NCBI GenBank assembly: GCA_028583605.1
Contig: CM053327.1
Span: 44,690,059 to 44,754,058 of the forward strand
Origin: Dastarcus helophoroides
Taxonomy: Eukaryota; Arthropoda; Insecta; Coleoptera; Bothrideridae
Reading direction: 5' to 3'
DNA: 64,000 bases
Shown here in pieces: positions 40,751 through 53,500 of the stretch (positions are counted from its first letter, which is position 1; the number at the start of each line of letters is the position of its first letter). The notes below the pieces were generated by a model that saw only the letters and a program-made list of their open reading frames with translations, ran no database searches and was not told where the DNA came from. The position numbers and the translations under genes were made by a program.

Positions 40751-41342
40751 ATATTTTTCAAGCAAGTTTTTTCAAAGAGTCAGTTTTTATATTAAATTTG
40801 ATTTCCTGAAAATTCCAGCTTTATACCAAAAAGGGATTTTTTAAAACCTTTTTTTTCATATTCAAATGTGGAATTCGCTTAAGATATAATTATATTCATA
40901 AATTTTATAAAGCAAACTCCATAATTATGAACTTTCATTTGATTAAAATAAAACGACATTTGTTTTTTCTACTTTATTTTATCGGAACTGAAATTAGCAG
41001 CAAAATATTCGAGGTACAAGTTGCAATATGCAAACAAAATCAGTTACAAATTGAACGTAATCTTATTTCTATCTTGTCCAAAGCTGTATATAAAAGTGAT
41101 GTGTGGTATTGTTAATTTTTCATATCACAGTAGAGTGAGAAATCATTTCACAAACCTTTGGGACAAATACTTTTAAATTATTTAAATAAATAAACACAAC
41201 AAAAACTAATTCTAAACACAAAACCTGAATAATAATAAACATTTGCACTCTTAAGTCAATACTTTTTTATGGTATCAAACAACGTTACAGTCATTTTTGA
41301 AGCATTAAGTTATAGAAATAATTATATATAAACCACAATGAA

Positions 41343-41512
41343 AAATAAAGAATAGTAAGACAAAATAAATTAAAAATGGTAAGACAAAATAAATAAAAAG
41401 TAGTAGGACAAAATAAATAAAAAGTAGTGGGACAAAATAAATGAAAAGTAGTGAGACAAAATAAATAAAAAGTAGTGAGACAAAATAAACAAAAAATGGT
41501 AAGACGAGACAT
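41343..41512. repeat. 24-bp minisatellite in the transporter 3' UTR
   Basis: About six to seven units (core GACAAAATAAATAAAAAGTA) with single-base variants. It begins about 20 bases after the transporter stop codon on the minus strand, so it should be part of the 3' untranslated region. An AATAAA on the minus strand lies at 40978-40973. Confidence 0.85.
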
Positions 41513-41531
41513 TATTAAAAAATAATAACAT

Positions 41532-44500
41532 TCATTCTTCTTCATGAGTAGTTAAAAATATCCTTTGACACAAAAGGGTTGCTTTATCTGCAATAAAATA
41601 AAATTTACTAAAGCTGTGAACTGTGTAAATTGCTTCTCTTACCCATGATTGCTTCAAATTTCTTTGGTTTATTCTGCCATACTACTCCTATGTAGTACGC
41701 TGGAATACCCGTTAAGGTAATCAAACATCCAATCCCTGCTTCAACAGGATTTTCGGACAGCGACATGACTATCAGAAATACACATAAAAATACAAATGAA
41801 ATTGGAAATATTAAATTGACTTTAATTGGTCTAGGAATTTTTGGTTGCTTCCATCTGAGGTACAATAAGCCAGAAACTGACAACATGACGAAAAACGTCT
41901 CCACAATCGTACAGTAATTGATCAACTGTGATATATTGCTAGTGCATAACATAAACAATGACAGTATATTCTGAAATTTGATACAATTAACATAAAGCGT
42001 AATTCGTAGATATATAGATTACCAAAAAAGCCAACGATGGCATCGGTGTAAACCTCTTAACATTAAGCTGTGCTAGCATCGTTGGAAAATGTCCATTTCT
42101 AGCCCCAACATACAACATTCTAGACGAAGCCATAACATGCACGCTTAGGCCACCGAAGGCGGAAATGGCCACCAAAATGGAAATGATCCACGTCCATTTA
42201 CTACCCAATACGTAGTGCGCAAAAGTCTAAAAAGCAATTTTTTTGTACTAATTGTAAGAATATTTAAGAAGTTTTTATTGACCAGCGTTCTAAAATATGA
42301 GATTGTTTAGTTACATTCAAATCATTTAGGATAGGGATGTAACACTCGATGAATCTTTAGCACATTTTCGATGAAAGTTACTTTGGTGGTTATCTAAGTG
42401 TAACTCATGAGTGTTGCAGGTCAGGCTCTTCACTCTCGCTGAGAGAGTACGAGAGGACATGAGCCCAAGAGTGTGGAAGGTACGTTCGTTTTGACTCGCT
42501 CGTGTTGGAAGTGCTCCGCATCGATCGAGTCGGTTTTTGGAACCGAGTTAAAGGAAACGAGCAAGGAAACCGTGAGTGTTGAGGGCAGATATGGCGCTCG
42601 CAGTTACATTTGTCCTGTCAAATGTCTCGCTGAAACGTTCGGCGAGGAGCCTCAGCGAGGGCGAGGAGCCTCAGCGAGAGCGAAGATCGGGATATAATAC
42701 CGACGGCGCCTCTTGGAATCTAGATGACGGGCGGCCTTCAATCGACCCCCACAAAGTGCAGCTCAAGAATTTTTGAATCATAGCGTGCAGTGGAACTTAC
42801 CACTGCCACTGCATCTGTGGACCCCATGACATCTGGTGTCAAAGCCGATAAATATGCCATGTTAGCTAACACATAAATCCCGGTGACCAAAGGAATCGAG
42901 ATGTATATAGCTCTTGGAAGATTTCTAGAATATTTCTGTTATTTAATTTAATAACGAACAGTATTCGATGAACATACTTACACATAAGGATTTCTCAATT
43001 CTTCAGTCATGAAGTTTAAATAATTCCTTAAAATCGAGTACAGTAAATTTTAGCAAACGAGCGAGCTTTTTAAACTTACCACCCGGAGTATGTAAAAATA
43101 CCGGAATAGAACGCCTTAGCAATTTTACCTCCGTTAGTGGGTGTACCCTTGAAAGGGTTGTAAAAATGGTCGACATTTCCCAAACCCATCCACACTACCC
43201 CGATCAATATGATTAGAACTAGAGCTCCGATTTTACAAAACATGAAGACATTTTGAAGCTTGGTCGTCGCTTTTATATTGAATCCATTCAAAAAACTAAG
43301 AAAACCTAGAAAACGAGTAACGTAGTTATTCAACAGTTGCACAATTTAAACTTACATATTGTCGCTGCGGCAATTAGTGTTACGCCATAGTGCGGTAAGT
43401 CGCACTGCCCGAAGAAAGGTTGAACAACGTATTTGGCAAAAGTTAAACCCATAATTGCATTCGTAGTAGGCCTAAAATCAGAATTTCGATGTCACTGATT
43501 ATTAATCTAAAGAAATGAATTGGGAAGAATTTGAGAGGTTTTGCTTTTACATAAAGTTATTTCTCACTCATTTTTGGGAATACAAAAGCCACCATTAATT
43601 ATGACATGTTTCTGGATTTTGCCAGACATTTTAGTTGTATTTTACCAAATTTAGCTTAGTTAAAACTCTTAAAATATTAACAAAAAACATACTTTCTTAT
43701 TGATAAAAGCATACTCTTTTATTAACAAAAGCGTACTCTCTAATTTTACTAGAAGAATCAATTTTTTTTTGACGTATTCTTGATTGGACACTTACACAAA
43801 TATTAAGTTAGCTGCCCATAAGTATAAAAAAGAGGGCAACGGTCCGAAGGCTTCGTAAATGTATGCATAATCGCCTCCAGATTTTGGTATCGCCGTTCCT
43901 AATTCTGCGTAACATAGGGCTCCTATCATTGAAAGAAAACCACATAATACCCAAACTACTAACGCACATCCTACTGAGTTAACTTCTGTTATTACACCTT
44001 TAGGAGAAATGAATATGCCTGAAAAAGAAAAACGACTGCCATTATATTACAAATAAAACTACATTTTTGAAATATTTGGGACAATGAGACTGTTTGCAGT
44101 ACTCTAATATTTTGATACTTTAGTATTTTCGTTGGATTTACGATGCGTCTTTTTTTTGGTGGAACGCAATGGTCCTTGGTTATCCTCAAAAATTGAAATA
44201 CAAATCTTGTCCCCTGAAACCAGAGAGATAGTATCTCTCTGAAGATGATAGTTTGGCTATCGAAACGCATTGTGTTTTTTAATCTTTCTTGGTTTCAGGG
44301 GACAAAGATTTGTATTTCAATTTTTACGATGCCTCGAAAATAGTGGGAATTTATAAAATTTGGAAACACGACGTTAAGAGTTCAATAAGGCGAATCTTTT
44401 CTCTAATATAATCGTTTCTGAATGTTTTATGGTTTACGAAATCCCAGAGTGCGTACTTTCATAAGAACTGTAGATTCGTTTTGAGCAGAGACTCTGAATT

Positions 44501-47500
44501 TGAACGTAAATTATAAAAGCTAAATAGAATTTCAAAGAAGCGTATGTACTTTTATTTATTGCTTAAGGTACTGAAACGATGAACGAAGAAAATCGCCTTG
44601 AAAAAATAATGTATAGCAAGAATTTTATAACAAAGGTAGGTTTTAGCGTTCGTAATTTTATCTTAATCCAAGTAGTGAACATAATTTCCGTTGCATAATC
44701 TGTATTACTAATCAAGCGGATTTCTGAACATAAAAAGAAGAAAAAATTGAAATATTTCCAAACTTGCAAACTTTATATAACATGGTTCAATCAAATATAA
44801 ATGAATTTTACCAACATATTGCGAAAGAGATTACGTCGAATTACCAATCAGCGGGATAATGAAAAAAGGCTGCAATCAATGGTTTGGATATTAGCCATAA
44901 AAATGATTTGTGAAATATATCACCTAACGATTTCTTTCTGTTGTCTGACATGCGTATGGTCATAGTCAATTGCTATCATTTTCTTATCGAAATATTGAAT
45001 TTCGTTACTTAATGATGTTTATTGTGAAACAATGGTGATTCAAAATGTTAATTTTTATTAATCTCTGGTTTTTATATTTCATAACTTTTGAGGTATTCAT
45101 TGTCTTGAGCAGTGTCGTGTTCTTCATGGAAGCTAGGGAAGCACAGCTTCCCTTAAAGCTAGAGAAGCACAGCTTCCCTTAAAGCTAGAGAAGCACAGCT
45201 TCCTTTAAAGCCAGAGAAGCACAGCTTCCTCTAAAGCTAGAGAAGCACAACTTCCCTTTAAGCTAGAGAAGCACAGCTTCCCTTAAAGCTAGAGAAGCAC
45301 AGCTTCCCTTAAAGCTAGAGAAGCACAGCTTCCTTTAAAGCCAGAGAAGCACAGCTTCCTCTAAAGCTAGAGAAGCACAACTTCCCTTTAAGCTAGAGAA
45401 GCACAGCTTCCCTTAAAGCTAGAGAAGCACAGCTTCCCTTAAAGCTAGAGAAGCACAGCTTCCCTTAAAGCTAGAGAAGCACAGCTTCCTTTTAAGCCAG
45501 AGAAGCACAGCTTCCTCTAAAGCTAGAGAAGCACAACTTCCCTTTAAGCTAGAGAAGCACAGCTTCCCTTAAAGCTAGAGAAGCACAGCTTCCCTTAAAG
45601 CTAGAGGAGCACAGCTTACCTTTAGGCTAGAGAAGCACAGCTTCCCTTTAAGCTAGAGAAGCACAGCTTCCCTTAAAGCTAGAGAAGCACAGCTTCCCTT
45701 AAAGCTAGAGAAGCACAGCTTCCCTCTAAGCTAGAGAAGCACAGCTTCCCTTTCAAAATGAAAATGTGCATATTCATTTTATTTTAAAACCTCTTTGTTT
45801 TTCACACAACAGCTGCCACCACTATTTTTTAATATTGGCAACGCTTATGATCGAAATTTGACAATTGTGTCAGCAATGTAACTTATTTTTGACGTAATTA
45901 ATCGAAATTTATTTATGTATAAATTCTTAAGGCGTGGGACAGCATGAACAATTCGAATTTTATAGAAAATGTCGATTTTTTCAAAATTGTTCTCTTTTAA
46001 ATATCGAAATGTCAAAACTTTTTTTTTGAAAAATTTGGCTCTATGTCATTATTGAAAATCCAACTCTTGAAAATATCGACATTTTAAAATTTTACCTCTT
46101 TCAAAACTTCCACTTCAAAATTTTGACTTTTTTTTTAATTTCAATCTTTTTCGAAATTATAACTTTTTTGAATATCATGACCTTTTCAAAATCTCGATTT
46201 TTGAAATGAAATTTCACCTTATTTTTAAATTCGACTTTTAATTGAAGTTTACCTTCGATATTTTGAAAATAATCCAATTCATTGTATTGAAAATTTTAAT
46301 CTTTTTCGAAATTATAACTTTTTCGAATATCATGACCTTTTTAAAATTTCGATTTTTTTAAATGAAATTTCAGTTTATTTTTAAATTCGACTTTTAATTG
46401 AAGTTTACTTTCGATATTTTGAAAATAATCCAATTCTGTATTGAAAATTTTAATCTTTTTCGAAATTATACCTTTTTTGAATATCATGACCTTTTCAAAA
46501 TTTCGATTTTTTAAATGAAATTTCACCTAATTTTTAAATTCGACTTTTAACTGAAGTTAACTTGAAACTTTTCGAAACAAGCTTTTAAAATAGTTATACT
46601 TTTCATGCACTTTTATGAACATTTTTTGACTCCTTGTTCAAAAATTTGGGGTTTCTCGAAGTTTATTTTCCAAAATTTCGACTTTTATGTCGAAATTTCG
46701 ACCTTTTTGTTTTCAACCTTTTCGAAAAGTTCATCTTCTTCTAAAAATTTGAGCTTTTTTTTGAAAAATTCATTTTTTTGTTGTTGAAAATTTCGAATAT
46801 TCTGAAAATGCTGACTTTTGTTAAAAATTGCGACTTTTTTGCAAATTCGGATAACAAAATTGACACTCTTTAGCCCTGGTCTTGTACTTTTTGTACTCTG
46901 GTAAAAATTGCGACTTTTTTTGCAAATTCAGATAACAAAATTGATACTCTTTAGGCCTTTTCTTGTACTTTTTGTACTTTTGTTAAAAATTGCGACTTGT
47001 TTAGGAGCATTGAACCTGATTTGTCACGGCAATGGGATCAGGTGCATTTTAGTGCATGTCGATAATTATTTACCCATTACCCTTATCCCATTGTCGCAAA
47101 TCTTGTAGTTCGGGCGAGGCTGATATCGGTTCCCAAGAACGGGGTTTTTCCCAGTCGTTAAACTAATTCGTAAAATTCCTAATTTGGGATGCGGATCGTA
47201 TCTGGCTTCGTCATGGGCTCCTAGAAATTACTAATGCCCCCCATTAATGAGATTTATATTATGGTATTTATTGCTGAAACCTTTGTGCAGAAACCAGAGA
47301 AATAATAACAACTTACAACTTGAACGGGTGCGTTTCTTTTCACCCTTTACACTTTTACATTTCAGTTTACCCGAACGCAATTCATTACTTGCGCGTCGGG
47401 CCAAACTAACGATAGTTCAACTTCTACCATTCGTTAGTTTAAACACGACTTTTTTGCAAATTCAGATAACAAAATTGATACTTTTTAGGCCTTTTCTTGT

Positions 47501-50500
47501 ACTTTTTGTACTTTTGTTAAAAATTGCGACTTTTTTTGCAAATTCAGATAACAAAATTGATACTCTTTAGGCTTTTTCTTGGACTGAAAATGTGTACTTT
47601 AAAAATTAATACACAGAACTTGTCTCCTGGTTTCAGGGGACAAGTTCTGTATTTCAATTTTTGAAGATAACCACGGACCAACAAATTTGTACTTTGTTCA
47701 AAATACTGACTCTTTTTTAAATTTTAGACTTTTTCTCCTAATTCAACTGTTTTGTGAATTAATTAAAAAACTACTCTGTTGAAAATTTGAAGTATTTATT
47801 TGAAAAATTAAAGATTTTTCAAAATATCAACTTTTTCAAAAATTCATAAAAGTACTGTGATGAGCAGCCGTCGTGATTAAATTCAGGTCAAGTCGATTAA
47901 ATGTGATGCGCGACCAAAACCCATGAGAATTGGAATAAAGAAAAAAAAAACAGACACCTGAAAATAGTTTGAGAACCTCTGTGTACAAACTAACCAGCGA
48001 ACGCCCACCGATAATCAGGTACAAAGTTAGCTGCATTTGGTTTGAAAACCTTCGAGTACAAACTAAATGGCCCAGCTGGGGAAACCATTGCGATTATTAG
48101 GGTTAAAATAAACTTTGGGAAATTAATAACCGACGCACCATATACGAGCGAAAGAGTTAAACAAAGAATGCCAGATTACTTGTGCTTAATGAATTCTCTT
48201 AATTTTCTAAAGAAATATTTCTCTCGGATCTGTGTCCAGCAAATTTAAACAAGTTGAAACAAACCGGTTCACTTTTATTTGTTGTATTATGTTTAAGAAC
48301 ACTTGAAAATCACAAACTTGAAATTTTGTTGATTTATTTTTTGACCAATTGTAATAAAACGTTGAGGTCAATTGTTGTTTGAATTTGATAACACTTCCCT
48401 GTCGACTCTACGAGCTGGGGTTACAATTTATTGGAATAAAATAATTTTAAACACAACGTAGACAAATTGGGTCCGAAAATCGAAGTAAATTATTCTTCGA
48501 AAATTTTTAAAGATGAGCAAAATTCGACAATTTTGAAAAACTATATACAATCACGGGTTTTGGTCGCGCATCACATTTAATCGACTTGACCTGGATTTAA
48601 TCACGACGGCTGCTCATCACAGTACCTTATTTTTTGACAACGTTATTGAATTGTGACCTTTTTGAAAATTAATACAAGTTGAAATCATTCAAAATTTCGG
48701 CTTCTTTTTGAAATTCTGACTGAAAATGTTTGCGAAAATTTCAATTATCTAAAAAACCTTGACTTTGTAATAAAATTTACATTTTCGTTCAAAATGTCTT
48801 AAGTTGAAAATTTCGACTCTTGTTCAAGTTTGATTTTTTCTAAAATGTAGTTTTTTTCGTAACGTTTTGACCACTTTCTTAAAAATGTGCTAGTTTTTCT
48901 AAAATTCAACTTTCTCGGGAATTTTGAATTATTTTTGAAAATATTGACTTAAACATTTCGAATTTTTTTGAAAATTGGGCCTTTTCTCGAAAAATTAAGA
49001 CTGTTTTCAACATTTCAATATTTTCTCCAAATTTCAAATTTGTCCCAAAATTTCGATTTCTTTGTAATCTTTTGAAAAAATTTCACTTTTGTTGAAAATT
49101 TAAATTTTTTAAAAAATTCGACTTTTGAATTTCGATTTGATTATGTAAAATTTCGAATTTTTTTAACAACATTCGTTTTTTCAAAATTTTGATTTTTTTC
49201 TTAATGTCGACTTTTTTAACTGGAAATTTTTTGAAGAGTTTGGCTTTTTTGAAAATTTTGAATCTTTCTCGAAATTCTGAATCTTCCTCGAAATTTTAAA
49301 TTTTTCTCGAAATTCTGAATCTTTCTCAAAATTTTTAATTATGATGAAAATTTCGACTTTTTTGAAAATTTGGTTTTTTCCACAATTTAGATCTGCCTTC
49401 CAAAATTTCGACTATTTTTTAAGAAATTTTTCGAGATTTCAACTTTTAGGCGAAATTTTGACTTTGTTAAAATATTTCCAAGAACAGGTGGTGATGGTGC
49501 GTGCATAAGCAGCTGCTAAATATATGCTCCATTAATAAACCCAAATTCTACGGGAATTAATGAGCGATTATTTCTGAAAATTGTGGTAAACCAAAGGTGT
49601 AAACAATAAGAACAGTGTAGTGATTAAAACAACACTAGAGACAAACAGATTAGTGCAATAATTAGTAATTTAAGGTAAGACGCTGCATTTGTATTAGCTC
49701 TGATAAGAGATAAGAAACCGTGACCTTCGAGGAGATAGTCCGGGGAACGGTTTCTTTCGTGGAAAAGACGTGCATCACAACATATAGTAATCAGATTAGG
49801 AATCAGCGCTGAAATAAAGAAATAAACATGGACAAGAATTATATGAGAGACGCCGACATGGAGGAGTCCTCCACAGACGAAGGAGGCAAGAGAAAAAGGG
49901 TACGAGAAGAAACCTTAACGAGAACAAAAAAAATGTCGAGAACGCCAATAAAAACAAAAACAATTGATAACGAGGATAAGCTTGATCTTATACCAAGTAT
50001 GATGCAGGATATAAGAGAAGAAATGCAAGAAATAAAAAATGAACAGAAAAAATACAATAACGACATTAGAAAAATCCAAATCGAAAACAACAAACTAAGA
50101 GAAGAAAACGAGAAAATGAAAAAGGATATAAAAATAATAAGCAATAATTTGGAGTGGATCGAAAAAGATAAAAGGAAAAATAACATAATTGTCAACGGTC
50201 TAACAGTAAATACAAACGACAATGCAATTTTAATTACAGAAATGGAAAATTTCTTTAAAGAAAAATTAGAAATACAAACCAAAGTTGAAGAAACTTACAA
50301 CATTGGTAGAAATATATATCTTGTGAAATTGCAAAATGAAAATGAAAAGAAACGGATTATGAAAAACAAATCAAAGCTTAAAAAAATTAATGAAAAAATT
50401 TTCATAAATGAAGACTTGACGCATAAAGAAAGGGAGAAGCAGAGACAACTAAAAAATAAAGCAGAAGAGGAGAAACGCATGGGTAAGAATATCAAAATGG

Positions 50501-53500
50501 GATATAACAAGATAATAGTTGATGGAGAAACTTGAAAATGGAACAAAATCAAGGAAAAATTAGAAAATACAAATTCAAAAAACTGAGCAATAAATCTAAA
50601 GAGGTAAATAGTATGATGACGAACAAGGCAATGAAAATGGATACGAAAACACATAAAAACACAACAATAGAAAAAAAAAATAAAAAGGAAAAAACAGGAA
50701 AAGAAATTTGGAAAGTGGGAACATGGAATGTTAGAGGACTAAGGGGAAAAGAGGAGGAACTAATAGAAGAATTTGAAATGACAGGGATACAAATATTAAT
50801 AATAACAGAAACGAAGAAGAAGGGGCAAGGGGAACTAGTGCTAGAAAATGGACACCTTTTAATATACAGTGGAGTAGAACAAAATAAACATGCTGCGGCA
50901 GGGGTTGGGTGCATAATAGAGAAAGGATTAGTAGATAATATACTAAATTGGGAAGGCATTTCTGAAAGAATACTAAAAATAGAATTTGATGATATATATG
51001 GGGAACGAATATGCATAATAATAGTGTATGGACCAAATGAAGATGATTTAGCGAGTAATAAAGATCAATTCTGGGAGGAACTGACATTGGCCACAGGGAC
51101 AGTTAAAGGTAAAATTATCGTAATAGGAGATTTTAACAGTAGGGTGGGTAAAAGAGAGAATAGAAATGTAAATGTGATTGGAAACTGTGGGGAAACAAAA
51201 ATAAACAACAATGGTTTAAGAATGATAGAATATTGCATATTGAACGATCTCATAATAACAAATACGTTTTATGAACACCAGGATATACATAAATTTACAA
51301 GAATAGCGGAAAACAGAAAAGAAAGATCCATAATTGACTACGTACTTGTGCAAAGAAATAATAGGAAATCGATCACGGATGTAAGAGTCAAAAGAAGTGC
51401 GGAAATATTTAGTGATCATTACCTGGTTGTAGCAAAAATTAGGAAAAAGAAGAGGTGTAGGAGTGCCAACGAACGACACGAAACTGCACCAGTAAAAAAA
51501 GAAAATATTAAAACATACAGATTAAGAGAAAAAGATATAGCAAACAGTTATCACCAAATTCTTGAGGAAAAAATAAGTAATATAGAAAAGGAGATTGAAC
51601 AAAAAGATATTGAAGACATATGGCAAATATTTAAGGAGGTAGTAATAGAAGCAGATAAACAAGCATGTGGCACGATTACAACTAACGCCAATAAAAAGTT
51701 AACTGCCTGGTGGAACGATGAAATCAAAAAGAAGTTAAATTAAAAAAACAAGCGTGGAAAGAGTACTTAAATAATAACACCGCACAAAAATACACTTTGT
51801 ATAAGGAGAGAAGAACCAAAGTAAAAAAAAATGGTTTTGGAAGCTAAACAGAAGGCATGGGAATGTTTTGGGAAAAAAATGGAGGAGACAAATAAAGGAG
51901 ATCGCAACCTATTTTATAAAGCAGTGAAGACAATAAGAAAAGGAAAAGAAAAGAAATTGACGACTATAACAAGCAAAGAAGGCGCGTTGCTAAAAGATGA
52001 GAATTTAATTATGAACAGATGGAAAGAATACTTTTACGAACTATTAAATCCACTGGAAACAGAGACACAAGAAGGCAAAGAAGTAACAACAATTGACACA
52101 ATAGCAGATGAAGAAATTGAAGTACTTACGATAGAGGAAGTTGAAGAAGCAATCAAGGCAACAAAATGTGGAAAAGCACCCGGACATGATGGAATAACAC
52201 CAGATATGATTAAACACATGGGAAAGAAAGGTGTAAAACTCTTGTACAACATTTGTAATAAGGCATGGATAAAAGGAAACATACCTAAAGATTGGGAAAT
52301 AGGTGTTATTATGCCCATATATAAAAAGGGAGATAGAAAACAATGCCAAAATTATCGAGGTATAACTTTATTGAGCACGGTAGCAAAGATATATGAAAGG
52401 GTGTTAGCAAACAGGCTCCGTTTAGTCATAGAAACGCAATTAAGTGTATCCCAAAGTGGATTTAGAAGAGGCCATAGTATACAGGACCATATATTCACGA
52501 TGAAACAACTTACGGATAAAATATTAAGACAACGGAGAGAGGCATTTCTAGCGTTCATTGATCTTGAAAAGGCTTTCGACAGAGCACCCAGAAAAGAAAT
52601 ATGGATAAGTTTGGAACAACGAGGAGTCGGCCGAAAATTAATTGCTGGAATAAAAAGCATATATGAGGAAAATGCAAATTACGTCAGAACGCGAAATATG
52701 CAGTCTTCTACTTTCTACACAAGAGATGGTTTACGACAGGGAGGAGTACTTAGCCCATTACTATTCATTATCCTGATAGATGACATACTCAAACAAACAT
52801 GTACTAAAACAACAGGCCTACAAGTAGGATACTACAATCTACAAAAAGTCTGTATAAAAGAATGTGCATTTGCAGATAATATAGTAATAGTGGCCAATTC
52901 ACCCGAAGACCTACAAACTAACTTAGAAATATGGAAAGATGCTCTAGAATCTAAGCAAATGAAAATAAATGTCAATAAAACAAAAGTAATGGCGATAACA
53001 GAAGATGAAAATAAAAAAAATAAATATACGATTGGAAAATAAGGATATACAACAGGTCAAGGAATTCAAATATTTAGGAGTAATAATAGATAATAAAGGA
53101 AATCAGGATAGGGACATCAATGAACGAATAGAGAAAGCACTTAAAGCATATTACAGTATGTGTGCAACCATAGTCAAGAAGAAAGAAATATCCAAAAATA
53201 CGAAAATGTTGGTATACAAGACTATCTTCCAGCCGATACTACTATTTGGAAGTGAAACCTGGGTTTTAACGGAGAGAATGAAAAGCCGGATACAAGCAGT
53301 CGAGATGAAGTTCTTAAGAGCGATAAAGGGAATAAGTAGAAAAGATCGAATAAGAAATCAAAAAGTGAGGGAAGAACTGGATGCTAAGCCTGTATTAGAA
53401 ATTGTCGAAGAAAAACAATTAGGTTGGTGGGGACATATACAAAGGATGAAAGATAACATGCAGGTAAAGAAAATATGGGAAGCAAGAACATCGGACCGGA

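Noticed and set aside
41356..41510. CRISPR-like array of regularly spaced repeats
   Set aside because: The units are contiguous with no unique spacers. It is a minisatellite in a eukaryotic 3' untranslated region.
41608..41642. Transporter C-terminus as the read-through [12 protein letters not shown]
   Set aside because: The ATGG/GTAAGAG junction is a good donor, and the next exon (41587-41532) restores a family-like C-terminus (ATLLCQR), so splicing is preferred.
50549..51087. Minus-strand frames of 118-155 codons opposite the LINE ORF2
   Set aside because: They are shadows of an A-rich coding strand. They show hydrophobic low-complexity sequence with no family marks.
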